DNA from: Thermomonas carbonis
GTDB taxonomy: Bacteria; Pseudomonadota; Gammaproteobacteria; Xanthomonadales; Xanthomonadaceae
Assembly (NCBI RefSeq): GCF_014396975.1
Contig: NZ_CP060719.1
Coordinates: 3,072,001-3,136,000 of the forward strand
Reading direction: 5' to 3'
Length of the DNA stretch: 64,000 bases
Shown here: positions 1-7,432 of the stretch, one piece after another
Position numbering within the stretch: position 1 is the first letter of the stretch
Layout of the letters: the number at the start of each line of letters is the position of its first letter
Notes under the pieces: model-generated
What the model was told of the DNA's origin: nothing
The model's input: the letters and a program-made list of their open reading frames with translations, nothing else
Database searches by the model: none
Position numbers and translations under genes: made by a program

Positions 1-10
1 CTTGCGGCGG

Positions 11-337
11 TTACGCCATCGCGCGGCATGCCTCGGCACAACGGCGGCAGGCTTCGGCGCAGCGCTGGCAATGCGCCATGTCGTGGGCACCGCACTGTTC
101 GGCGCACCAGTCGCAGACTTTCGCGCACAGTGCGCAGAGTTCGTTCGCGAACGGGCTGTGGCGCGCCATGGCATCGGCGCACAAGCGGCATAGCGCCGCG
201 CAGTCGATGCAGCAGGCCGGGCACGCGTTGTCGCTGTGCTTGCCGGCCATGTGGCTGAAGCACTCGGCGCACGCGGTCGCGCACGCGTTGCATGCGGCGA
301 TGCAGTCGCGGATCGCCTGGTCCAGGTGGTGGCTCAT
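11..337 (-). CDS. Four-helix-bundle copper-binding protein (Csp/DUF326-like)
   Basis: The 108-residue product has 21 cysteines, mostly in CxxC and CxxxC spacing along predicted amphipathic helices (for example CIAACNACATAC near residues 11-22). This is the pattern of the DUF326 four-helix-bundle proteins, whose studied members (Csp1/Csp3) store many Cu(I) ions in the bundle core. There is no Tat or Sec signal, so a cytosolic Csp3-like copper store or buffer is the likely role. The start at 337 is preferred because AAGGAG lies just upstream; an in-frame start 13 codons earlier has no such site. It stands alone here, with no copper pump or regulator visible in the window. Function is inferred from the cysteine pattern. 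Confidence 0.85.
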   Translation of the reverse strand: MSHHLDQAIRDCIAACNACATACAECFSHMAGKHSDNACPACCIDCAALCRLCADAMARHSPFANELCALCAKVCDWCAEQCGAHDMAHCQRCAEACRRCAEACRAMA

Positions 338-584
338 GGGGGCTCCTTGCGTCTGTGGAAAGACGGACCCCTGCACGGGGCATCACCGTCATCCTCCGCC
401 TCGCATCGATAAGCCCGCGTCGAGAAACCGTTGGCGCGACGTGAGCCGGGGCGATGGGATGCGTCGGGTCAATGAAGCATGTCCCTGCCCCTTCTTTTCT
501 TGTCCACGCATGCGGCGCGACTTCACACCGGGCAATCACGTCGATGGATACGGTGCCGTCACCCACTGAAGATCAGGACTCTCC

Positions 585-863
585 ATGACCGACGAACGCA
601 ATATCGCCCACGACAAGAAGATCGCCGACGAGAAGCGCGGACGCGGCGAAGACGTGCAGGACAATGCGGCGGTGCAGCCGCAACCCGGCAAGAAGCCGCC
701 GCTGGTCGACGACGACACCGATCCATCCAACAGCCGTGCGCGCGAGATGTACAAGGACGGTGATGCGCCGCGCGACCATTCTCACGAAAGCACCGAGAGC
801 CCACCCGAAGGCGAAGAGCGCATCAAGCCGGATGCGCCGAGGCGGGATGCGGGAGCGCGTTGA
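585..863 (+). CDS. Small hydrophilic hypothetical protein
   Basis: I do not recognise this family. It encodes 92 residues, very rich in Asp, Glu, Lys and Arg, with several prolines and no hydrophobic segment, so it is probably a soluble and largely disordered cytosolic protein. The stretch PGKKPPLVDDDTDPS (about residues 36-50) is the least low-complexity part. Only a weak Shine-Dalgarno (AGGAC) is seen upstream. The high third-position GC supports a real gene. Nothing nearby suggests a role. Confidence 0.55.
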   Translation: MTDERNIAHDKKIADEKRGRGEDVQDNAAVQPQPGKKPPLVDDDTDPSNSRAREMYKDGDAPRDHSHESTESPPEGEERIKPDAPRRDAGAR

Positions 864-940
864 GTCGAAGCTGTCTCCGGCGCGCCCTTAAAACCCGAAA
901 CCAAGGTCAAGCAGACCTTGGCCTAGACATTCGACAGAAG

Positions 941-983
941 AGGACGGAGGGAATCAGGCGTGCTTGACTCACCCCGTCCCCGA
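941..983. repeat. REP-like imperfect inverted repeat (GGACGGAGGGA family)
   Basis: The left arm starts GGACGGAGGGAAT and the right arm ends CACCCCGTCCCC, so the stretch can fold into an imperfect hairpin. The same core recurs around 3115, 3915 and 6256, next to the RAYT transposase. It overlaps the 3' end of the membrane-protein gene ending at 969 and supplies its last codons. Confidence 0.55.
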
Positions 984-1535
984 TCGTTCTGACATGTTCC
1001 CCGAGTCGCTCATTGGTATACGGGCGACGCGGAACCGCAGGCCCAATGACGTCGCGACGGCGTAGCCCAGCAGGATCCCGGCCACGCCGATCAATCCTCC
1101 ATGCGTGGCCCATGCCGTCATCCCGGTGTCCGGTCCATCGCGCCAGGCCAACCAGAGGCCCAACGCGATGCGTGCGGCGAGCAGCAACGAGACGCCGAGT
1201 ACCAGCCACTGATTGGGCGTGCGGAACAGTCCTTGCGGGGTCACTTCGAATCGATCGAGGGACAGGCCGACCACGCCGATGACGCCACCCACGCCCAGCC
1301 CAAGCACGGCGTCCAGCAGGGCGCGGTCGACCCAATTCGCTGCCACCCAGGACGAGGCAACGAAGGCAACCACGGACATCGCCAGCAACCAGGCATTCAG
1401 GCGCACCGCCCAAGGCAGCACGCGGCGACGCGCCTTGCCGTAGCGATAGCGCTGGACGATCGAGATCGGGAGCAGCAGCACCCACAGCACGAACAGGCCG
1501 GCGACCAGCAGGGGAATAATGAGCAGCAGCGGCAT
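969..1535 (-). CDS. Multi-pass membrane protein (DUF1453-like)
   Basis: The 188-residue product has about five predicted transmembrane segments: residues 3-27, 46-66, 74-94, 108-128 and 140-163. A basic loop (RYRYGKARRRVLPW, about 30-43) follows the first. The arrangement and loop resemble DUF1453 membrane proteins, but I am not certain of the family and no activity is implied. It lies 33 bases after the VOC-protein gene on the same strand and may be cotranscribed with it. Its 3' end runs into a REP-like element, so the last few residues (MSERSGTG) may not be ancestral. Confidence 0.7.
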   Translation of the reverse strand: MPLLLIIPLLVAGLFVLWVLLLPISIVQRYRYGKARRRVLPWAVRLNAWLLAMSVVAFVASSWVAANWVDRALLDAVLGLGVGGVIGVVGLSLDRFEVTPQGLFRTPNQWLVLGVSLLLAARIALGLWLAWRDGPDTGMTAWATHGGLIGVAGILLGYAVATSLGLRFRVARIPMSDSGNMSERSGTG

Positions 1536-1568
1536 GGCCGAAACGCGCCGGTCGTCGTCGCGTTGCGC

Positions 1569-1988
1569 TTACTTGCCGGTCGTATTGACCATCCACGGCA
1601 CGCCGAAGCGATCGACCACGCTGCCGTACCCCGGCGACCAGAAGGTCTCGGCGAAGTCCATCACCACGGTGCCGCCTTCCTTCAACGCATCGAACCAGCG
1701 TCGCGCTTGCTCGATGTCCTCGGTATGCAGGGTCACGTCGAAGCCGTTCTTGGGCTTGCCGATATTGGGAGCCCACTGCTCGTCCATGTCGGCCCCCATC
1801 AACGCCTGGTCGCCGACCTCGAGCCAGCAATGCATCAGCCACTCCTTGTACGTCGGGTCGACCGGCATGTCCGGCGGGCCCTCGCCGTAGGGAAAGGCGG
1901 CGGTGATCTGGCCGTCCAGGACTTTTGCGTAGAACTCGAAGGCCTCGCGGCACTGGCCGCGAAAGCTGAGGCTGGTGACGATTTTCAT
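1569..1988 (-). CDS. VOC superfamily protein (PhnB/YjdN-like)
   Basis: 139 residues with the vicinal-oxygen-chelate fold pattern of the PhnB/YjdN group: an N-terminal strand with the FRGQCREAFEFYAKVLDG signature (about residues 9-26), GADMDE in the middle, and a C-terminal DRFGVPWMVN strand. Members of this group are of mostly unknown function despite the 'glyoxalase/bleomycin resistance' label; some methylate or bind small ligands. A GGGAGAG ribosome-binding site precedes the ATG at 1988. The gene is cytosolic, single-domain and full length for the family. Confidence 0.85.
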   Translation of the reverse strand: MKIVTSLSFRGQCREAFEFYAKVLDGQITAAFPYGEGPPDMPVDPTYKEWLMHCWLEVGDQALMGADMDEQWAPNIGKPKNGFDVTLHTEDIEQARRWFDALKEGGTVVMDFAETFWSPGYGSVVDRFGVPWMVNTTGK

Positions 1989-2097
1989 GGTGACTCTCCC
2001 GCTACGGGTCGTCGGGGAAAAGTACGTCCTGCGGCATTAAGCCTGCGCGAGCAAACGCGTCACAGGGGCGTTCCGGCGAACTCAGCCCGACGGAATC

Positions 2098-2133
2098 TGG
2101 AAAAGTCGACTCTGACCCCTGTTTTCTGTTTTT
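2098..2133. repeat. REP-like half element (GTCGACTCTGACCCC family)
   Basis: The string AAAAGTCGACTCTGACCCC followed by a TGTTTTC tract recurs near 4166 and 7390, and as both arms of the inverted repeat at 11974-12061. Here only one orientation is present, so this looks like half of the full palindrome. It sits directly beyond the stop of the secreted protein ending at 2135. Confidence 0.65.
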
Positions 2134-2134
2134 G

Positions 2135-2995
2135 TTAATTACACAGCTCGTTCGTTCCGCGCATCCACTTGTTGCCGTTTAGCATCAGGCCATCTGAGGC
2201 TTCACGAAGATTGAATCGCGATACAGAGCCGTCGGATGCCGAAAGCACAAGGCTTCCTCCTGAACGACCGCCGGTCGCACTCCAATTTCCTTTATTCGCG
2301 CCAGCAAACGCGCCGCTCGCCACACCCTGGGTAAATCCACCGCCGTCAAAACGGCTACGGAATTCACCGTTCGAGCAAAGCCACATTTCGTGTTTTTCGC
2401 TGTAACCACTTCCCGAATAAAAACGTACAAGGTAGCGTCCCTTCAAATAGGTCGCCAGCTCTCCAGATGAACGGGGGGCAGCCGCGGGTGACACTGTCGC
2501 GCTTGCAATCATTGGCGCCATGGCTCTTATCACCATTTCCATTCGTTCTGGTGGCGCTAAACCAATCAAGGTAACCAGGCGGCCACCATTTGCTGCGCGA
2601 ATCATTACCACGCCAAGTGCTTTTGTGGGCGTTCCGGTAGCAACGAATGTATTGCTATAGACACCACCCGCCTGTTTTGGCGTGCCCGTCGGGCGCAAAA
2701 ATACGCCATTCCCCATTGGAAAACCATTCGTCAGCTCGGGCCCAGCAAGGCTTATTTCACCGGAATCAAGACTGCCGACGATTAAACTGTCATTCGCCGC
2801 GTTCACCAACACCACTTTGGTCGCCGCCGGTGGTTGTGCAGTCCAACCAGCAGGTGCGTACAGGGTTAAGCCGCCTTGCAATGTTACCGGAGTTGCTTTC
2901 GCTGCAGCCGCTTGAGCATTTGCCGTTGGCACGTTGAAAGCAGCCAGTACAATGCAATACGCCAGCAAAACAGTGAAGATCATTTTTTTACACAT
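2135..2995 (-). CDS. Secreted hypothetical protein with signal peptide
   Basis: The start at 2995 gives a clear Sec signal peptide (MCKKMIFTVLLAYCIVLAAF to about residue 28, ANAQA cleavage region), so the product is exported; an upstream in-frame start 27 codons earlier would bury the signal. The mature part (about 258 residues) has a first half of about 150 residues (LQGGLTLYAPAGWTAQP) that resembles short lipocalin-like or PsbP-like strand repeats, and a Gly/Ser-rich C-terminal part with W and C residues (WLCSNGEFRSRF). I do not recognise the family. Codon use is less GC-biased than the flanking core genes. Confidence 0.65.
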   Translation of the reverse strand: MCKKMIFTVLLAYCIVLAAFNVPTANAQAAAAKATPVTLQGGLTLYAPAGWTAQPPAATKVVLVNAANDSLIVGSLDSGEISLAGPELTNGFPMGNGVFLRPTGTPKQAGGVYSNTFVATGTPTKALGVVMIRAANGGRLVTLIGLAPPERMEMVIRAMAPMIASATVSPAAAPRSSGELATYLKGRYLVRFYSGSGYSEKHEMWLCSNGEFRSRFDGGGFTQGVASGAFAGANKGNWSATGGRSGGSLVLSASDGSVSRFNLREASDGLMLNGNKWMRGTNELCN

Positions 2996-3084
2996 GCCGT
3001 CGGCTCTCGATAATTTTGCTGCAAGGCAGGCTTTCGCTCGCAGAACAGTAAGCATTACGTAATCGGCATGAAACACCGGCCGCG

Positions 3085-3146
3085 AAAACCGGGGTCAGGG
3101 ACAAAAGGGGACGACAAAAGGGGACGGAGGGGATTAAGCGATCCCC
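3085..3146. repeat. Composite REP-like fragments upstream of RAYT
   Basis: The stretch joins a piece of the GTCGACTCTGACCCC family (GAAAACCGGGGTCAGGGA at 3085-3102) to two pieces of the GGGGACGGAGGG family (3115-3140). A full palindrome of the second family is found just behind the RAYT gene. This is the 5' boundary expected of a RAYT flanked by its own REPs. Confidence 0.6.
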
Positions 3147-3226
3147 TACCGACGAACCGGCATCTCACCGATGTCGGCCGGCCACTTGGCGACGGAGACT
3201 GCGAGCATCCCGACAAGGTCAGCGCG

Positions 3227-3931
3227 ATGCCACGCCAAGCCAGAATCGAAGTTCCCGGCATTCCCATGCATGTCACCCAGCGAGGGGTGAACCGCTGCGC
3301 GATCTTCCTCGACGACGAGGACCGTCACCACTATCGGCGGCTCCTGCGCGAGGCATGCACGAAGCACGACGTACTCGTTCACGCCTACGTGCTGATGGAC
3401 AACCATGTGCACCTGCTGCTGCATGCCGCACAGGCCGGTGCCATCTCGCGTGCCATGCGCGGCATCGGACAGGCCTACGTTCAAGCATTCAACCAGCGCC
3501 ATGGACGCATCGGCACGCTCTGGCAAGGACGCTACAAATCCAGCCTGGTCGATTCCGATGCCTACACCCTTCGCGTCATTCGCTACATCGAGCTCAACCC
3601 GGTACGGGCTGCAATGGTCGATTTGCCCGAGGCGCACCGGTGGTCAAGCGTGCACATGCACCTTGGCCTCAGGCCAGACGCTCTGATGACCCCACATGCG
3701 CTTTATCTCTCGCTTGGCGATACGCCCGCGGCACGGGCCCACACCTATCAGGCTTGGCTTATGTCAGGAACAGACGACGAAGAACTGACCCGAATCCGCG
3801 CGCACATGAGGCAGGAGAAGGCTCTGGGCCATCCTCGTTTCCAGGCCATTCTGGAAAAAACCTTGAATCGCCCGGTAGAACTCAAACCTCGCGGCCGCCC
3901 TGCCCTTTCAAAAGGGGACGGAGGGAATTAA
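3227..3931 (+). CDS. REP-associated tyrosine transposase (RAYT)
   Basis: The 234-residue product is a Y1/IS200-like single-strand transposase of the RAYT type. Visible marks are the N-terminal PRQARIEVPGIPMHVTQRG (residues 2-20), the HUH motif HVH at 60-62 in MDNHVHLLLH, the WQGRYKSS segment at 99-106, and YIELNPVRAAMV, all typical of the family. RAYTs bind and cleave REP hairpins and are credited with REP spread, usually as domesticated single-copy genes. The start at 3227 matches the family N-terminus. The stop codon lies inside a perfect 52-base palindrome, so the last residues (SKGDGGN) come from the repeat. Confidence 0.93.
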   Translation: MPRQARIEVPGIPMHVTQRGVNRCAIFLDDEDRHHYRRLLREACTKHDVLVHAYVLMDNHVHLLLHAAQAGAISRAMRGIGQAYVQAFNQRHGRIGTLWQGRYKSSLVDSDAYTLRVIRYIELNPVRAAMVDLPEAHRWSSVHMHLGLRPDALMTPHALYLSLGDTPAARAHTYQAWLMSGTDDEELTRIRAHMRQEKALGHPRFQAILEKTLNRPVELKPRGRPALSKGDGGN

Positions 3932-3960
3932 GCGCGCTTAATTCCCTCCGTCCCCTTTTG
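3909..3960. repeat. Perfect 52-bp palindromic REP element at RAYT 3' end
   Basis: Two 26-base arms (3909-3934 and 3935-3960) are exact reverse complements with no spacer. The core GGGGACGGAGGGAATTAAG is shared with copies near 941, 3115 and 6256. It contains the RAYT stop codon (3929-3931) and directly abuts a fragment of a second RAYT. It could also act as a transcription hairpin, but its main sign is of a RAYT substrate. Confidence 0.9.
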
Positions 3961-4149
3961 TCGGTGGATCCCGCCGATGTCGAAACCATCCGCCGCCACC
4001 TGCAGCGGCAACACGCCTATGGCTCGAATCGATTCCGTGAAGCCATCGAAGCGCAGCTTGGCCGCAGCGTCGGACCACAGCGGATCGGGCGACCCAGAAA
4101 AGAAAGGAGATCGGGACTCAGATTTCGGCTACGGGCTCAGACAGCCTAA
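3961..4149 (+). pseudogene. RAYT C-terminal remnant
   Basis: Read in the frame beginning GTGGATCCC, this encodes DPADVETIRRHLQRQHAYGS, then NRFREAIEAQLGRSVG and GRPRKE. It aligns with the C-terminus of the intact RAYT just upstream (DEELTRIRAHMRQEKALGHP, RFQAILEKTLNRPVE, RGRPALS), so it is the tail of a second, diverged RAYT. There is no start codon and no catalytic half. The break with the intact gene falls exactly in the 52-bp palindrome, suggesting recombination or insertion at the REP. Confidence 0.75.
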
Positions 4150-4160
4150 GCCTGCCGGGA

Positions 4161-4194
4161 CTCTGAAAAAGTCGACTCTGACCCCTGTTTTTCC
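4161..4194. repeat. REP-like half element (GTCGACTCTGACCCC family)
   Basis: CTCTGAAAAAGTCGACTCTG followed by ACCCCTGTTTTTC. It is nearly identical to the copies at 2098 and 7383 and to one arm of the inverted repeat inside icmF at 11974-12061. It marks the end of the RAYT remnant and the start of lower-GC DNA. Confidence 0.65.
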
Positions 4195-4351
4195 TTTCCG
4201 CCCGACCCGCGCATCGGCCAGCACGCAAGACCACTGGCATCGATAACTGAACCTGATCCCGTTTACGTTCCCAAAAAAAGCGGCCACTTCTATCGCAGCG
4301 TGCCGCCTAAGTTTACCCCTGTGAGACGTGTGGTGTCGGGTTTGCGTCGTG

Positions 4352-5197
4352 TTATTTTTTGGCCCGCAATTCCTCTATTTGCACGGTGACCTCTGCCTCT
4401 CGAAAAATGTGTTTTTTTTGCTCCTCACTGACAGGCCCGCCGCCTCGGTTCAGCGACTGATAGTGCGCCAAAAATTGCTCTTGTTTTTGCTTGACATATG
4501 CCGCTCGGCCTGCCGCGTCTGTGTAAGGAAGGGTGCGTGGAGCCAATCTCTGTGCCTCTTCCTCTCGGTATATTTTGATCTTTTCTTCGGATTCACGCGC
4601 ATCGTCTTCGGCTGAACTGCGCATGTATTCTTTTTCTTGCTCTGTCAGTGCCCGACCCACACTTTTCTGATATCGGATCTCGCGCTGGCGAGATTGGCTT
4701 TCTATGTAGGCTTCGCGCTCTGCTTCATTCTCGAAGACTTTGTACTTTTGAATATCCACCTGCGTTTCTTTGATTTTGTTGATGGAATTCACTCTCTCCT
4801 CTCTTTCGAGGCGGTCGTACTCTGACCCATAACGGCTTGGAGGCATATTGCGCACGACAAAAAGTGCGAACTCTTTATTAATTTGAAGGCCCCGCTTTGT
4901 TGGGCGATCAGTGCGAGCTTCGTTCTTGTAAACTTCTTGTCTTTCCTGATGGGATAAGTTGGGGAGATTTCTCTCTAAAATCTCTTGGAGGGCTTTTTCT
5001 GCCTCTGTTTCTTTCTGCTTTAGACTTGCTTCTTGCTGCTTTTGACTTGCTTCTTGCTGCTTTAGACTCGCTTCTTGCTGGGATGCTTTTTGCGACGGCG
5101 TCGCTGATTGACTGCCCACGTTTTGCTCTAAACCTGAATTTTGCTGCCCGCATGCTGCTAAACACAACAAGCCGGGAAGGGCGGTTATTTTTATCAT
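4352..5197 (-). CDS. Coiled-coil lipoprotein with heptad repeats
   Basis: A 281-residue predicted lipoprotein: signal MIKITALPGLLCLAAC has a good lipobox (CLAAC) with the lipidated Cys at residue 16. Residues about 35-70 are tandem heptads (ASLKQQE, ASQKQQE) rich in Gln, Lys, Glu and Ala, predicting a coiled coil; the remainder is also highly charged and helical, with no catalytic motif that I recognise. The start at 5197 has AAGGA seven bases upstream; an in-frame start 13 codons earlier would spoil the signal. Base composition is clearly AT-richer than the core genes, pointing to acquired DNA. Function is unknown. Confidence 0.7.
   Translation of the reverse strand: MIKITALPGLLCLAACGQQNSGLEQNVGSQSATPSQKASQQEASLKQQEASQKQQEASLKQKETEAEKALQEILERNLPNLSHQERQEVYKNEARTDRPTKRGLQINKEFALFVVRNMPPSRYGSEYDRLEREERVNSINKIKETQVDIQKYKVFENEAEREAYIESQSRQREIRYQKSVGRALTEQEKEYMRSSAEDDARESEEKIKIYREEEAQRLAPRTLPYTDAAGRAAYVKQKQEQFLAHYQSLNRGGGPVSEEQKKHIFREAEVTVQIEELRAKK
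5023..5085. repeat. Three tandem 21-bp units encoding heptads
   Basis: Units begin at 5023, 5044 and 5065 with GACTTGCTTCTTGCTGCTTT or close variants. Each 21-base unit encodes one seven-residue coiled-coil repeat of the lipoprotein on the minus strand, so copy number could change in frame by slippage. Confidence 0.85.
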
Positions 5198-5410
5198 GAT
5201 TAAGTCCTTTTTGATGTTCGTCTTATGGGGCTGCAAGAAGACGTCACGTTATTTCTTTCTCGGTTCTGCCGACGGAACAGCTATCAAATATTCAGAGTGT
5301 GGCATTTGTATGCATACCAAACTCTATAAAGTTAGCGATAAATGTACCTGACCCCTTTTTTACGTCCGCCACAGCGGTGAACCACGCGCCGTCACTCCCC
5401 ATAAGGACGA

Positions 5411-6088
5411 CTACCTGCGTTCCAGCTCGCCATTATTACCGGCGTAGGACGGCTCGAACAATGCGATGTGGGATTCAATGGCGCTCCGATCAGCGGGAGT
5501 AAATGGATCAGCCTGCCAGTAGGAAAGTTGCGAGTAGATATTCACGGCGCGCCTCGTGCTGAACTCCGCCGCGTTTGGCCTTATCTTCAAGCACACGTCA
5601 GAGGTTCTGAGCACATCCTCGTTACCCGCCGACGGCCCGCACTTTTCCAGATAGAAATCACCCAACGCCGTATGCACGAGGTTGTGCGACGCTCCGTACA
5701 CGTCGTAAATCCAGGCGAAGTCGGCAGGTTCTCCGCCAGGGTCACGCACCGTGCCCGCAACGTAGAGCATGGGAAATGACTCCCCCTCGTAGTTCTTCAA
5801 ATATCGTGCGATCACCGCGATAGTCGTTAGCCGGCCGTCCTTCCTGAACGCGAAACGCCTGTCCATCTTGCTTGCGAAATCCGAAAAAAACTGCCGCCCT
5901 TTCAGAGTTGTCAGTGGATGGGTCGAAAAGTCCGTTCGATTTTCGTTTCGTTGCGCCGAATCGCTCTTCATCTCGGCTGCGTCTCGGTAGCCCGAAAACT
6001 CGGCTTCCTTGTCCTCGACACTTTTGCCACACCCGCAAGCGAGGCACACGAGAAGGCTTAGATAGAACGTTCGATTCATGAAGCCCAT
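5411..6088 (-). CDS. Probable lipoprotein of unknown function
   Basis: The 225-residue product starts with a short hydrophobic segment ending in LVCLACGCGKS, giving two possible lipidated cysteines, although neither context is a perfect lipobox. The mature part has no family that I recognise; YLKNYEGESFPMLYVAGTVR and FAWIYDVYGASHNLVHTALG are its most structured-looking segments, and two cysteines (near KCGPS and DVCLK) might form a disulfide. AAGGA lies nine bases before the ATG at 6088. It follows the kinase gene on the same strand, 259 bases away across a REP-like palindrome, so cotranscription is uncertain. Confidence 0.6.
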   Translation of the reverse strand: MGFMNRTFYLSLLVCLACGCGKSVEDKEAEFSGYRDAAEMKSDSAQRNENRTDFSTHPLTTLKGRQFFSDFASKMDRRFAFRKDGRLTTIAVIARYLKNYEGESFPMLYVAGTVRDPGGEPADFAWIYDVYGASHNLVHTALGDFYLEKCGPSAGNEDVLRTSDVCLKIRPNAAEFSTRRAVNIYSQLSYWQADPFTPADRSAIESHIALFEPSYAGNNGELERR

Positions 6089-6251
6089 CGATGATGATCC
6101 TTAGTGGGTAGTGGTTAATGCCGGAACAGACGTCGACCTCACGAGCGGAACGTGCTCCACTCGCGTGACCGGATGCAAGATTGGAAAATCGCCACTCGAG
6201 TGACCGCCGCCGTGTCGAGTCGGGAGCGCTGCTGTTCGTACGGTTCGATTA

Positions 6252-6303
6252 AAGAGGGGACGGAGGAAATTAAGATCGCTTAATTCCCTCCGTCCCTTTT
6301 CTT
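6252..6303. repeat. REP-like palindrome (GGGGACGGAGG family)
   Basis: Arms around AGGGGACGGAGGAAATTAAG and CTTAATTCCCTCCGTCCC face each other with a four-base centre and a few mismatches. It is the same family as the perfect palindrome at 3909-3960. It lies between the kinase gene and the lipoprotein gene and may form a hairpin in the transcript. Confidence 0.8.
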
Positions 6304-6347
6304 CGCTGTTTTTCGTACCTTTTTCCCCTTCACCGAAACGGAACCGG

Positions 6348-7271
6348 TTAACCTGAAATCATTTTGATTTCGTACGCCCGTCGAACCGACAAATCGGAGT
6401 AAATCTCTCGCGACTCCGGAGTCCACTCCGTCGCAGCATCAAGAACATTAGTGATTCGATGAAGCTTAGCGTTCAATCGCCGCACCAGCCTCTGCCCTGT
6501 GGTAACTCCTGACTGTTGGACTTGAGCGATCACCGTTTCAATGTCAAAAAACGGATACCTATAAATCAGGTCCGCCAAATTGGTAGCAACCAACGCCTGC
6601 ATATCCTGATCCGCATTTTGAAATGCAATTGAAAGGTATTTGGCACACTCATCCAGAACATCAAGCGAGTGTCCATAACCAAACGCCTGAGGGTGAATCC
6701 ATAGCGCATCGAAACTCTCAGCCACAAAAATTCGACTCGCCGTCTCGAGAATCAGATCAGCCTCTCTCTGGTCGAACTCAGTGTGATCATTCCAGTAGCG
6801 ACTTGTACCCGCATCAGCTAGCTTTAAGCTCAGAGACTCGCGCGAATCTTGTCTAGACACGTCTAGGCGAATAAGAATATTGCCTAGATGCGGATCTCCG
6901 TGCACTGCGCCGACGTGGTGAATATGCCTCAACGCAGTGGTGTACTGCCGCCAAATTTCCAAGCGCTCCGAAAGTGGAGGGCCCGCGCGCAGCCAAGATT
7001 TCCCGTCCTTACCAGCTACATATTCCATAACGCAGAATGGGCGTTTGCCTACTCGTCCAAACAAAAACGTAGCCACAATGAGATGATGGCTGAAACTGGC
7101 GATCTTCGACGCCTCCTGCTGGGCGCGCTTCTCTCCGCGCCGGTTCCAAACTTTAACCGCGACTTTTCGATTGAGCCGTTCGTCTTGCGCTAAGTAAACA
7201 GTGGCGTTTGCGCCTCGCCCAAGCACCTCGAGCAACTCATATCCGGGAACATTCAAATCTTGCGGATTCAT
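6348..7271 (-). CDS. Ser/Thr protein kinase, soluble
   Basis: The 307-residue product has the protein-kinase core: Gly-rich loop GRGANATV (residues 18-25), ATP-binding Lys40 in VAVKVW, catalytic loop HGDPHLGN (Asp126, Asn131), and metal-binding Asp153 in LADAG. The usual HRD and DFG appear as HGD and DAG, which is common in bacterial kinases; the key residues are kept, so it is probably active. There is no membrane segment or PASTA domain. The last 90 residues form an unassigned helical tail. It lies 3' of the nuclease gene pair in the same direction, separated by 161 bases containing a REP half element. GC content is lower than that of the core genes. Confidence 0.85.
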   Translation of the reverse strand: MNPQDLNVPGYELLEVLGRGANATVYLAQDERLNRKVAVKVWNRRGEKRAQQEASKIASFSHHLIVATFLFGRVGKRPFCVMEYVAGKDGKSWLRAGPPLSERLEIWRQYTTALRHIHHVGAVHGDPHLGNILIRLDVSRQDSRESLSLKLADAGTSRYWNDHTEFDQREADLILETASRIFVAESFDALWIHPQAFGYGHSLDVLDECAKYLSIAFQNADQDMQALVATNLADLIYRYPFFDIETVIAQVQQSGVTTGQRLVRRLNAKLHRITNVLDAATEWTPESREIYSDLSVRRAYEIKMISG

Positions 7272-7382
7272 TTCATCTCAAATCGAAACATCGTTAGAGA
7301 AACTACCATGACGCCCTTTTCAATCAAAAAGGGTCCCAACGGTCATTGTCGATTTTGCACCGGCCAACCTAATCCTACTTGA

Positions 7383-7413
7383 ACTCTGAAAAAGTCGACT
7401 CTGAGCCCTTTTT
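7383..7413. repeat. REP-like half element (GTCGACTCTGACCCC family)
   Basis: CTCTGAAAAAGTCGACTCTG then AGCCCTTTTTT. It is one substitution away from the copy at 4161. It lies just 3' of the predicted nuclease gene, and in the minus-strand sense gives an A-tract rather than a terminator. Confidence 0.6.
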
Positions 7414-7432
7414 TACACTTCGCCTGGAAGAC

